Of a DNA stretch of 64,000 nt, positions 34,845-43,311 are shown one piece after another (the stretch's first letter is position 1; each line of letters opens with the position of its first letter). A model generated the notes under the pieces. That model did not search any database. It saw only the letters and a program-made list of their open reading frames with translations, and was not told the origin of the DNA. The position numbers and the translations under genes were made by a program. Source of the stretch: UBA4421 sp002470275 (GTDB taxonomy: Bacteria > Pseudomonadota > Gammaproteobacteria > Pseudomonadales > Azotimanducaceae); NCBI GenBank assembly GCA_913052345.1, contig CAJXDR010000013.1, positions 1-64,000 of the forward strand, written 5' to 3'.

Positions 34845-36740
34845 CTAGGGCGAGCGGGAAAGCGCCCGCAGGTTACCGCGATAGTCGATACGCGTGCGCG
34901 TTGGGGTGCGCTGTACTCGGCCCGAGGGCGTCAAGCGCAGCTGCCCGGTCGCCCCATCTATAGCAATGGTGCCCAGTTCGGCGCGGGCGGTGGGATTTTG
35001 CTCCAACCAAGAAAGCCAAGTGCCAAGCTGGTAGGCGTCGAGACCCAGGGCATAGAGTTCCGCCAGCGGATTATCCGAGAGCGCGTAGGTATCGTTCAGC
35101 ACCGCAGACGGCCCGTTAGCGGCTGCCAGGATAGGCATCTCCAGGGCGGTGAAGCCCGCGAGGGCCGTTTTGTCGATACCCCGAATGGCCTGAGAGCCGA
35201 CATAGGCCGGCATCTGGTCAGCAAAGTGAAACTTTAGCGCAGGCACGAGGCCCAGGGTTTCGTTCGGTCGTGTTAACGCGACCACGGCATCAAAGTCCCT
35301 TCGGGCTCGGGGCAAAAACTCGGTACTCTCGCCGATCAGGGCGATGATGTCTTGGTGACGCGCCTTGCTTGCCTCCACATCCATGGCTCGGCCCACGGAT
35401 TCAGTGATGTTCTTGGTGGCGTCAAACTCGGCGACCACAATCTCACCCTGCCACTGGCTGCGCAGGCCGAAAAGCGCCCGCCGGGCCCAACTTGCAGAAC
35501 CCACGACCACTAAGAGGCGCTGATGTCCCGCCTGGTTCAGAAGATTCACCAAGGTATTGGTCTCGTCCTCAATTGCGGTGCCAAGCTGAAAGCGTTTTAA
35601 CCCCTGCCCCGTCTGATCCGCCGGGTTCGCGGGTCCCTCGATGTAGTTCAGCATCAGCTGCGTGATGGGATCTTCAGCGGCGCTTCTCGCAGATTCTACT
35701 ACTCGAGTTTTGAGCAAGGGCCCGATCAGTAGGTCCACCGACTGGCTGCGGGCCGCCTGCATAATTTGCCGCAAATCCGATGATTCAGTGTCGAAAAACA
35801 CAACGTCCACCGGTTCCAATGGGGGTTCCTCGTACCCCCCTCCGTCGGGTGTTCGGCTCGTTACTAATCGGTTGGGTTGGGTATCGGCAGCGGTTAGCGC
35901 CTGATCCTCTGCTCGCGCCAGGTCGGCGAAGTATCCGCTCATAAAGCCGCCACGAACGGATAAGCCGATGTTCTGCAGACTGCCGCTCACGGGTAACATC
36001 ACGCCAATCTTAGGGGGCTGGTAGAAAGCCAGGAGGCCCAGCTGTGATGGCAGCATCAGGTTGGCTGGATGTCGGGGATGCGCCTTTCGCCACTGGGCCA
36101 GCGCTGCGCGCGTCATCTGAACAGAGCCTGCCTGTCGCAGACGCTGTCTCAGTAGGAGCCAACCCTCTGCGATGCTACCTTCCATTGCGGGAGGGTCTAC
36201 TGCCTGCATCAAGGCGCGCCAGATCAAATCTTGCGTCTCTTGGTCCAGGGTTGTGCCCATGGCCTGGGCTGCGATGAGCTGCTGGCTCGCGCAAGAGGCC
36301 TGATCATGCTGGACGCAAAGCTGGGCCAATCGCTTGCGCTCTAGCAGATTGGGGTCCGTTATCTTTTCCATGACCTCTATCGCTGCCACGGGGTTACCGG
36401 TGCGAATCAGTATCTCGCCCAGGGTTCGATGCAGGGCATTGGCAAGCGCTTGGTTTGCCGGCAGCGGCCCAAGTGCCTGGAGCAGCAGGAGCGACTCCTC
36501 ATGCTGTTCTTCGTTGACCAGCTCTATGGCCTGATTGATGCCAATCCCAAACCTCTGAGTCTCTTGGGGTAGCTTGGCGATCTCCAGGGGTGCGAGGTCT
36601 AGGGTTGGCTGTGACGGCACCCGTTGGGAGACCGGGGTCGTTGCTGACGCCCCGGGCGCAACAGATCGCTCTGGGGGCGTGCTTTGACAGCCATTCACGG
36701 CCAAACTACAGAGGGCAAGAATAAGGATGCGATTGCACAT
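34845..36740 (-). CDS. lpoA: Penicillin-binding protein activator LpoA
   Basis: LpoA is an outer-membrane lipoprotein that reaches through the peptidoglycan to activate PBP1A. A signal peptide MCNRILILALCSLAVNGC with the lipidated Cys at residue 18 is followed by a TPR-like N-terminal domain (to about residue 250). A type-1 periplasmic-binding-protein fold follows (IGVMLPVSGSLQNIGLSVRGGFMSGYFA near 260). The frame is open to 36833, but ATG 36740 gives the correct lipoprotein signal, so I use it (about 631 residues). The lipobox position -2 is Asn, which is uncommon. Its start codon overlaps that of the divergent rsmI. Confidence 0.93.
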   Translation of the reverse strand: MCNRILILALCSLAVNGCQSTPPERSVAPGASATTPVSQRVPSQPTLDLAPLEIAKLPQETQRFGIGINQAIELVNEEQHEESLLLLQALGPLPANQALANALHRTLGEILIRTGNPVAAIEVMEKITDPNLLERKRLAQLCVQHDQASCASQQLIAAQAMGTTLDQETQDLIWRALMQAVDPPAMEGSIAEGWLLLRQRLRQAGSVQMTRAALAQWRKAHPRHPANLMLPSQLGLLAFYQPPKIGVMLPVSGSLQNIGLSVRGGFMSGYFADLARAEDQALTAADTQPNRLVTSRTPDGGGYEEPPLEPVDVVFFDTESSDLRQIMQAARSQSVDLLIGPLLKTRVVESARSAAEDPITQLMLNYIEGPANPADQTGQGLKRFQLGTAIEDETNTLVNLLNQAGHQRLLVVVGSASWARRALFGLRSQWQGEIVVAEFDATKNITESVGRAMDVEASKARHQDIIALIGESTEFLPRARRDFDAVVALTRPNETLGLVPALKFHFADQMPAYVGSQAIRGIDKTALAGFTALEMPILAAANGPSAVLNDTYALSDNPLAELYALGLDAYQLGTWLSWLEQNPTARAELGTIAIDGATGQLRLTPSGRVQRTPTRTRIDYRGNLRALSRSP

Positions 36741-37581
36741 GTCAGGAACACTCTTCGTGGTCGCCACACCGATTGGAAACCTGGGAGATATTACCCAGCG
36801 TGGTATCGATGTCCTTAAGCAGGTAAACGTCATTGCAGCAGAGGATACCAGACGCTCCAGGGTGCTGGTGCAGCATATCGGCCATCATAGCTGTGAGATT
36901 TTAAGCCTGCATGAGCACAACGAAGATCGGGTCAGCCCGCTACTCGTTCGTCGGTTGGTGGCAGGTGAGGATGTGGCCCTCATATCAGATGCCGGCACGC
37001 CCCTACTCAACGACCCTGGTTATCCGCTCCTGGTTCAAGCCTGGGAGGCGGGGGTGCAGGTTGTTCCTATTCCTGGCGCGAGTTCCATTACCGCAGCCCT
37101 TAGCGTCTGCCCCCTACCCAGTCAGCCCTTTCGGTATGTTGGCTTTCTACCCAGCAAGGCGAGCCAGCGCTCCCAGGCCCTGGAACGCTGGCTCGCACAG
37201 CCCGAAGCCCTGGTGTTCTTAGAGGCGCCCCACCGAATTCGGGCCGCGGTAGAGGACTTGGCTGAGTTGACGACTCGGCGCCTGATGCTGGGGCGAGAAA
37301 TGACCAAGCGGCATGAAACCTACTATTGCGGCACTCCCCAGTCGATCCTCAACCAGCTGGCGGATGATCCTCGGGGAGAATTTGTGGTCATTGTGGAAGC
37401 CAGCGATGATTTATCTATGGATGTCGCGGCCGATCACGTGCTTTCGGTCCTGATCAAGGAGCTAGCCCCTGCGCAAGCAGCGCGCCTGACCGCCCAAATT
37501 TGTGGTATCCGAAAAAAGGAAGCCTACCGACTGGCGTTACAGCGAACACCGGACGCTTCTACGGACGAAGCCCCCGATTGA
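36739..37581 (+). CDS. rsmI: 16S rRNA 2'-O-methyltransferase RsmI
   Basis: RsmI methylates C1402 of 16S rRNA at the ribose using S-adenosylmethionine. The tetrapyrrole-methylase fold is recognised from GTLFVVATPIGNLGDITQRGIDVL, VIAAEDTRRSRVLVQHI, ALISDAGTPLLNDPGYPLV and PIPGASSITAALS. I use ATG 36739 (about 280 residues): it fits homologues, and AAGGA at 36723-36727 lies upstream. An in-frame ATG at 36727 would add four residues. The start overlaps the lpoA start on the other strand. rnpB follows. Confidence 0.95.
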   Translation: MSGTLFVVATPIGNLGDITQRGIDVLKQVNVIAAEDTRRSRVLVQHIGHHSCEILSLHEHNEDRVSPLLVRRLVAGEDVALISDAGTPLLNDPGYPLLVQAWEAGVQVVPIPGASSITAALSVCPLPSQPFRYVGFLPSKASQRSQALERWLAQPEALVFLEAPHRIRAAVEDLAELTTRRLMLGREMTKRHETYYCGTPQSILNQLADDPRGEFVVIVEASDDLSMDVAADHVLSVLIKELAPAQAARLTAQICGIRKKEAYRLALQRTPDASTDEAPD

Positions 37582-37598
37582 TCAGGATAACCCCGGCC

Positions 37599-37633
37599 TT
37601 GTACTTGGCTGCGACTCTCCCTACTCTGCAGGG

Positions 37634-37634
<1 letters not shown>
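37599..37634 (+). promoter_or_regulatory. Promoter of the RNase P RNA gene
   Basis: TTGTAC at 37599-37604, a 17-base spacer and TACTCT at 37622-37627 form a sigma-70 promoter. The expected transcription start, 37634, coincides with the first base of the RNase P RNA, which supports both calls. Confidence 0.7.
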
Positions 37635-37985
<351 letters not shown>

Positions 37986-38014
37986 ACGATTCCTGCGCCG
38001 CGCGCGTATTTACG

Positions 38015-38050
38015 CCCTCCCTTCGGAGGGTTCAGGGGTTGAAACAACCC
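38015..38050 (+). terminator. Hairpins after rnpB
   Basis: CCCTCC and GGAGGG enclose a CTTC loop (38015-38030). A second small inverted repeat, GGGTT/AACCC, follows at 38036-38050 and then TTC. The first stem with its stable tetraloop is a plausible rnpB terminator or 3'-processing structure, although no long T-run follows. Confidence 0.45.
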
Positions 38051-38183
38051 TTCGTCCAACATGCCGGCAATACGAACCTCGATGATTTTCCGTTGCTGAT
38101 TTAGACCCAGTTTCAAGATAGGCGGGAGTCTTAAAAACTTTATATTTTTCCGATATTTAAGATGTCCTAAAACCAATGGACGC

Positions 38184-38212
38184 TTGACTCCCCCTAGGGT
38201 GCTAGGTAGTGT
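38184..38212 (+). promoter_or_regulatory. Promoter of the mraZ/dcw cluster
   Basis: TTGACT at 38184-38189, a 17-base spacer and TAGTGT at 38207-38212 form a candidate sigma-70 promoter. An AT-rich stretch just upstream (about 38130-38165) could act as an UP element. The start site would lie near 38219, at the first MraZ box, leaving a leader of about 170 bases before mraZ. Confidence 0.55.
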
Positions 38213-38219
38213 TTTAAAT

Positions 38220-38244
38220 TGGGAAAAAGTGGAGAAAAGTGGGT
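38220..38244 (+). promoter_or_regulatory. MraZ operator boxes
   Basis: Three boxes, TGGGA (38220), TGGAG (38230) and TGGGT (38240), are each separated by the same five bases AAAAG, a strict ten-base period. This matches the known MraZ target of TGGGN repeats spaced by five bases upstream of mraZ. The boxes overlap the predicted transcription start, which fits autorepression of the dcw cluster. Confidence 0.75.
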
Positions 38245-38388
38245 ATACGCCGGTTTGAGCCTATGGCTCGTTGATCCTCCCCCATTCTCTTAGGTTGGCA
38301 TCGTAATATTGGGGCAGAGGTCCTAAGACGATGGCCGAGCGGGGGGCGATCGAAGCCCCACAACCGAACGCCCGCGACAATTGCGACC

Positions 38389-38847
38389 ATGTTTCGTGGC
38401 ATCAACAGTGCAACATTGGATGCGAAAGGCCGTATGGCTCTGCCTGCGAAAGTGCGGGAGACGGTGGCCCTCGTCAGTCATGGCAAGGTTGTCGTGACCA
38501 TAGACATGCGCGAGAAGTGTCTGCTCCTCTATCCGCTAAACGAGTGGGAGGTCGTTCAGGAGAAGCTTGAAGGTTTATCGAATATCAACCCTCAGGCGAG
38601 ACTACTCCAGCGGCTGCTGATAGGTCATGCCACAGACTTGGAGCTGGACTCGGCGGGTCGTCTCCTGCTGCCGGCAATGTTGCGCGACTTCGCTGGGTTG
38701 GCAAAGAAGCTCGTCCTGGTCGGGCAGGGTAACAAACTCGAAATCTGGGCAGACGAGCCTTGGTCTGAACAAAGAGAACGCTGGCTGCAAGAAAGTGCAT
38801 CGCTGTTGGCCGATCACGCTGACCTTTTTCAGGGGCTTTCAGTTTGA
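38389..38847 (+). CDS. mraZ: Transcriptional regulator MraZ
   Basis: MraZ is a double-SpoVT/AbrB-fold DNA-binding protein that represses its own dcw promoter. The protein starts MFRGINSATLDAKGRMALPAKVRE, with the first DxKGR motif, and repeats it as LDSAGRLLLPAMLRD near residue 85. The length is 152 residues. No clear Shine-Dalgarno precedes the ATG, which suggests weak translation or a structured leader. Its stop overlaps a possible rsmH start. Confidence 0.96.
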   Translation: MFRGINSATLDAKGRMALPAKVRETVALVSHGKVVVTIDMREKCLLLYPLNEWEVVQEKLEGLSNINPQARLLQRLLIGHATDLELDSAGRLLLPAMLRDFAGLAKKLVLVGQGNKLEIWADEPWSEQRERWLQESASLLADHADLFQGLSV

Positions 38848-39803
38848 TTGCTCCCCCCAGCCACACGCCCTTGGACACCATGACGCAGCATCTCCCGGTG
38901 CTGCTGAACGAGGTGCTTGAAGGGCTGCTTACGGACCCTAGCGGTACCTACGTGGACGCTACCTTCGGGCGCGGAGGTCACAGTCGAGCAATGCTTGAGC
39001 GCCTCGGGGAGGATGCGCGCCTCGTGGGTATGGACCGCGATCCAGAGGCGATCACGGCCGGGCAACGGCTTCAGGCCAGCGACCCCCGCTTCTCAATACG
39101 GCACGGACGATTCTCTGGGTTGACGGAGGTCTTGGACGCGTCCCAGTGTAAGGCTGGCGTCCAGGGCGTGCTGATGGATATTGGGGTGTCTTCGCCTCAA
39201 CTCGACGATGCCGGACGGGGCTTTAGCTTTAACGCTGAGGGGCCCTTAGACATGAGGATGGACTGCACTCAGGGCCAAACGGCGGCGAACTGGTTAAATA
39301 CCGCCAAGGCAGAGGATATCGCGCGCGTGCTCTACGTCCATGGAGAAGAGCGCCGGGCACGCCGGATTGCTGCGGCCATCGTCGAAGCCAGACCCCTAGA
39401 AACGACCTTGGAACTGGCGGAACTGGTTGAGCGCTGTGTCCCTCGCGGGCGTCATCCGTCGCGCAAACACCCTGCAACGAAGACATTTCAGGCTATTCGC
39501 ATTTTCATTAATGACGAGGATGTGGAGCTTCAGCAGGGGCTGGAGGCGGCGTTTGAATCTCTGGCCATCGGTGGGCGCTTGGCCGTGATCTCATTCCACT
39601 CGTTGGAAGATCGTAAGGTCAAGCATACTTTTCGCTCTCTCTGCCGCCCGCCTGCCTTGCCCCGACACATCCCAATTCCGGAGCCACTCCAGGCCGTTTC
39701 GGCGCGTCCTGTTGGCGGCGTAATTCGAGCCTCAGAGGCGGAGCTGATCCGAAACCCTCGGTCCCGCAGCGCCGTCCTGCGCATTATTGAAAGGTTGCCC
39801 TAG
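38844..39803 (+). CDS. rsmH: 16S rRNA m4C1402 methyltransferase RsmH
   Basis: RsmH (MraW) methylates N4 of C1402 of 16S rRNA, the same nucleotide targeted by RsmI encoded nearby. The protein has HLPVLLNEVLEGLL, the SAM-binding YVDATFGRGGHSRAMLERL, LMDIGVSSPQLDDAGRGFSF and RKHPATKTFQAIRIFIN. Two starts are possible: TTG 38844, which overlaps the mraZ stop and has AGGGG upstream, or ATG 38880, which matches homologue N-termini better. The total is 307-319 residues. ftsL follows with no gap. Confidence 0.94.
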   Translation: MIAPPSHTPLDTMTQHLPVLLNEVLEGLLTDPSGTYVDATFGRGGHSRAMLERLGEDARLVGMDRDPEAITAGQRLQASDPRFSIRHGRFSGLTEVLDASQCKAGVQGVLMDIGVSSPQLDDAGRGFSFNAEGPLDMRMDCTQGQTAANWLNTAKAEDIARVLYVHGEERRARRIAAAIVEARPLETTLELAELVERCVPRGRHPSRKHPATKTFQAIRIFINDEDVELQQGLEAAFESLAIGGRLAVISFHSLEDRKVKHTFRSLCRPPALPRHIPIPEPLQAVSARPVGGVIRASEAELIRNPRSRSAVLRIIERLP

Positions 39804-40151
39804 GTGGCTCGCAGAGAAAGTGGCCCACGAAGCAAGGCGCGTAAAACGCGTCGTCGTGATCGCTCCACGAATGAGCGCGTGTCGGTTTCTCCGGTCATGT
39901 TGGCGGGCTTTCTATGTCAGCTCGTGCTCTTTGTGATGACGGGCTTGGCCATGGTGAACGGCAGTCACGAGATGAGATTGCTTTATCAAAATCTGGATAC
40001 GATGCAGCGCCAACAAGATCGACTGATGTCGGAATACAGTCGCCTGCTGCTGGAGCGCAGCACCCTGGCGAATCTACAGACCATTGAGGCGGTTGCCCGA
40101 AACGAATTGGGCATGCTGTTTCCAGAGGATATCGCAGAGGTGGTGCCTTGA
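39804..40151 (+). CDS. ftsL: Cell division protein FtsL
   Basis: FtsL is the bitopic protein that with FtsB and FtsQ regulates the septal synthase FtsWI. A basic cytoplasmic tail (about residues 1-30) and one membrane helix (MLAGFLCQLVLFVMTGLAMV) lead into a periplasmic leucine-zipper coiled coil (LLYQNLDTMQRQQDRLMSEYS...). The protein ends ARNELGMLFPEDIAEVVP. The length is 115 residues. It starts with GTG directly after the rsmH stop. Identification relies on position and architecture, as FtsL sequences diverge strongly. Confidence 0.92.
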   Translation: MARRESGPRSKARKTRRRDRSTNERVSVSPVMLAGFLCQLVLFVMTGLAMVNGSHEMRLLYQNLDTMQRQQDRLMSEYSRLLLERSTLANLQTIEAVARNELGMLFPEDIAEVVP

Positions 40152-41854
40152 TTCACTGGCGCCACCTATTGTTGTCCGGCGTGTTCATGGCAGCGGTGGT
40201 CACGCTGTCCGCGCGGGTTATTTTTCTAGCCGTAACCGAGCGCGACTTTTTGCAGGATGAAGGCGACAGGAGAGCCCTCTCCGAGACGCAGATTCCGGGT
40301 ATGCGCGGCCTAATCTATGATCGCAACGGCCGCGCCTTGGCGGTGAGTACACCGGTCAGCGCTATCGTCGTCAACCCGAGCCTGCTTCGGCTTGACCCGC
40401 TGCAGCTGACCGAGCTGGCTCGGCTGCTGGATTTGCCCGCCAGTGCGGTGGCGAATCGCATAGCAGAACACAGTCAGAAACAATACCTGTACCTGCGGCG
40501 TCATCTGGGTGCAGAGCGGAGCGCTGCTATTCAGGCGCTGCGCATCGACCACCTCTGGCTCGAACGGGAATATCGACGTTTTTATCCCGCAGGTGAGGTG
40601 GCCGCCCACGTGGTGGGTATGACTAATATCGACGATCGGGGCCTTGAGGGCCTGGAATTGTCCTACGATCGGCTGCTGCAGGGACGGGCAGGCAGCAAGA
40701 CGGTGCTGAGGGATCGGTACGGCGATATCATCCGGGATATTGAATATCAGGGTGCCGCTCAATTTGGACAGGATATGGTGCTGAGCCTGGATCTCAGGCT
40801 GCAATACATCGCCTATCGTGAACTCAAGGCGGCGGTCGCCACCCACCAGGCGGTATCTGGGTCCCTAGTGATGGTCGATGTGTCTACCGGCGAAATTTTG
40901 GCCTTGGTAAATCAACCCTCTTTTAACCCCAACGACATCAGCGGCTACCGCAATTCCATGCGCAATCGTGTGGTGACCGACGCCTACGAACCGGGGTCTA
41001 CGATTAAACCCTTCGCCGCCCTTGCGGCCCTCGAGAGCGGGCGATACACCCCCGAGACACCCATTGATACGGCGCCCGGTTACTTCTGGATTGGCAAAAA
41101 AATGATCCAAGACCCGGTGGATCGCAAGACATTAACGCTCGCCCAGGCGATTCAGAAATCCAGTCAGGTGGCCATTGCAAAGCTTGCACTGGCATTGGGA
41201 GAAGACGCCGTCTTTGATGTGCTAACCCGGGCAGGCCTGGGTAACCCGGTAGGTACGGGTCTTCCCGGCGAGGCGATCGGTTTTCTGTCAGAAACAGAGC
41301 TTCGCTATCCCCTGGTTCGAGCGACCCTGGCCTATGGCTATGGGTTAACGGTAACCCCCCTTCAAATGGCCAGCGCTTACCTGACCCTTGCCCGGCATGG
41401 GGAACGACTGCCACTAACGATTACGAGACGCGACCGGCCGCTGTCGGTAGAGCGGATATTTGATGCAGATCTGGCGGAGTCCGTGTTGTCGATGATGGAG
41501 CTGGTCACCGCGCAAGAAGGGACCGCCTCTGAGGCGTCCGTCGATGGCTACCGAGTTGCCGGGAAGACGGGCACCGCTAGACTCGTGGGCGCACAGGGTT
41601 ATGACGACGAGCGTCATGTGGCTTGGTTTGCAGGGGTCGCCCCCGTGACCAACCCGAAGATCGTCATGGTCGTGGTGATTAACGAAGCCAAATCCGGCGA
41701 AATTGGCGGTGGACGACTGGCTGCTCCAGTTTTTTCTCGGGTGGCAGAGCGAAGTCTTCGATTGTTGGGCATCCGTCCGGACCAGGTCGACACGCGGCTT
41801 GCTCAGGTGCCCTCGCCGAATAGACAGCCTGTTTGGCAAGAGGACACACCATGA
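40148..41854 (+). CDS. ftsI: Septal peptidoglycan transpeptidase FtsI (PBP3)
   Basis: FtsI is the class B penicillin-binding protein that crosslinks septal peptidoglycan with FtsW. One N-terminal membrane helix and the PBP dimerisation (pedestal) domain lead to the transpeptidase domain. The catalytic Ser284 is in STIK (284-287) and KTG is at about 473-475. The second motif, normally SxN (KSSNVGxxK), reads KSSQVAIAK, with Gln at position 340 (codon CAG). The length is 568 residues. The start is TTG 40148, overlapping the ftsL stop; the stop overlaps murE. Confidence 0.96.
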   Translation: MIHWRHLLLSGVFMAAVVTLSARVIFLAVTERDFLQDEGDRRALSETQIPGMRGLIYDRNGRALAVSTPVSAIVVNPSLLRLDPLQLTELARLLDLPASAVANRIAEHSQKQYLYLRRHLGAERSAAIQALRIDHLWLEREYRRFYPAGEVAAHVVGMTNIDDRGLEGLELSYDRLLQGRAGSKTVLRDRYGDIIRDIEYQGAAQFGQDMVLSLDLRLQYIAYRELKAAVATHQAVSGSLVMVDVSTGEILALVNQPSFNPNDISGYRNSMRNRVVTDAYEPGSTIKPFAALAALESGRYTPETPIDTAPGYFWIGKKMIQDPVDRKTLTLAQAIQKSSQVAIAKLALALGEDAVFDVLTRAGLGNPVGTGLPGEAIGFLSETELRYPLVRATLAYGYGLTVTPLQMASAYLTLARHGERLPLTITRRDRPLSVERIFDADLAESVLSMMELVTAQEGTASEASVDGYRVAGKTGTARLVGAQGYDDERHVAWFAGVAPVTNPKIVMVVVINEAKSGEIGGGRLAAPVFSRVAERSLRLLGIRPDQVDTRLAQVPSPNRQPVWQEDTP

Positions 41855-43311
41855 CCTCTCGCCCACTCAGCGACTGGCTAGCGCCCATGGCCTCATCAAC
41901 GTTGCCCACGATAGCCGTTGGGGGCGTCGCTGAGGATTCCGGGGCCGTGGCGTCTGGAGACTTGTTTTTAGCCTGCGCAGAATCCGCCGAGCTGCGCGAA
42001 CGGCATATTCAGGAGGCGCTGGATCGTGGGGCAGCAGCAATCCTGATTGATCAACAGATGACGCCACCCGCGGATTGCAGTGTGCCCGTGGTGGCCATAC
42101 GAGATTTAAGAAGCGAGCGGGGCGCTGTTGCAGCTCGATTTTACGCCGATCCCTCGGCCTCCCTGCGCTGTATCGGCATCACCGGCACCAATGGAAAGAC
42201 GTCCACGGCCTTCCATATCGCCAATTTGAGCGATCAACTGGGGGTGCCCTGCGGTTATGTAGGCACCCTGGGTTGGGGGTCGATAGAGCGGCTCGAATCT
42301 TCGTCGCTGACCACGCCAGACGCTGTTTCTCTGCAGCGGCGGCTTGCGGCTATGAAGACCGACAGGGTTGAACGGGTGGCCCTTGAAGTCAGCTCTCACA
42401 GCTTGCATCAGGGCCGTGCGAAAGACGTTAAGTTCGATATTGGGGTGTTCACAAATTTGACTCGTGACCATCTGGATTATCACAAGACCATGCAGGCGTA
42501 TGGCGAAGCCAAGGCCCAACTCTTTACCCAGTGGCCCCTGGAGCTGGCCGTGATCAACGGCGATGATGCTGTGGGGAGGGAGCTGTTGGCTCGCGCTCGG
42601 GCCAAGGAGGTCATCAGCTTTGGCCAACGTGGCGACGTCCGCTGGCAGTCCACGCCGACGCGCCGAGGCACGGACGTTCGCTTTATGACTCCCTGGGGCC
42701 GAATGGAGGCCGTCTTACCCGTTGTGGCTGACTTTGCCGTGGCCAACATTGCTGCAGCGCTCACCGTGATCATGGGACTCGGTCATGGCGTAACGGAGGT
42801 TGCCGATGCCCTAGCTACGCTCCGCCAGGTTCCTGGCCGCATGCAGGCGGCGCCTTATGCTGGCCGCATGCCCCGTATCGTTGTTGATTACGCCCATACG
42901 CCGGACGCGGTTGCAAAGGCGCTGTCTTCGCTGCGCCCCCAGTGCCGTGGTCGTTTGATCTGCGTGGTGGGCTGCGGGGGAGATCGGGATCCTGGAAAGC
43001 GCCCGCAAATGGCCCATGCCGCCGCCCTGGGGTGTGATCAGCTATGGCTGACCTCGGACAATCCTCGTCACGAGAAGCCTGAGGACATTTTGCGTGACAT
43101 GCACGAGGGCCTGGCTGCAGGTCAGCTCTCGAAGTGCACCACAGAGCCAGACCGCGAGGTGGCGATTAGGGCCGCTATCAGCGGAGCGCATTGCGACGAC
43201 GTCATCCTTATCGCCGGCAAGGGTCACGAGGATACGCAGGAAATTGAAGGGTCTTTTCGCCATTTCAGCGATGCGGAAGTCGTACAAAAAATAATAGAGG
43301 ATACTGCCTGA
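41851..43311 (+). CDS. murE: UDP-MurNAc-tripeptide synthetase MurE (meso-DAP adding)
   Basis: MurE adds the third peptide residue to UDP-MurNAc-L-Ala-D-Glu. The ATP site is GITGTNGKTSTA (about residues 109-120). The specificity motif is DNPR in TSDNPRHEKPED, which indicates meso-diaminopimelate. ATG 41851 overlaps the ftsI stop and is preferred over an upstream in-frame start at 41833. About 486 residues means it is not fused to MurF. The stop overlaps mraY (TGATG), leaving no space for murF, the usual next gene. Confidence 0.97.
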   Translation: MTSRPLSDWLAPMASSTLPTIAVGGVAEDSGAVASGDLFLACAESAELRERHIQEALDRGAAAILIDQQMTPPADCSVPVVAIRDLRSERGAVAARFYADPSASLRCIGITGTNGKTSTAFHIANLSDQLGVPCGYVGTLGWGSIERLESSSLTTPDAVSLQRRLAAMKTDRVERVALEVSSHSLHQGRAKDVKFDIGVFTNLTRDHLDYHKTMQAYGEAKAQLFTQWPLELAVINGDDAVGRELLARARAKEVISFGQRGDVRWQSTPTRRGTDVRFMTPWGRMEAVLPVVADFAVANIAAALTVIMGLGHGVTEVADALATLRQVPGRMQAAPYAGRMPRIVVDYAHTPDAVAKALSSLRPQCRGRLICVVGCGGDRDPGKRPQMAHAAALGCDQLWLTSDNPRHEKPEDILRDMHEGLAAGQLSKCTTEPDREVAIRAAISGAHCDDVILIAGKGHEDTQEIEGSFRHFSDAEVVQKIIEDTA

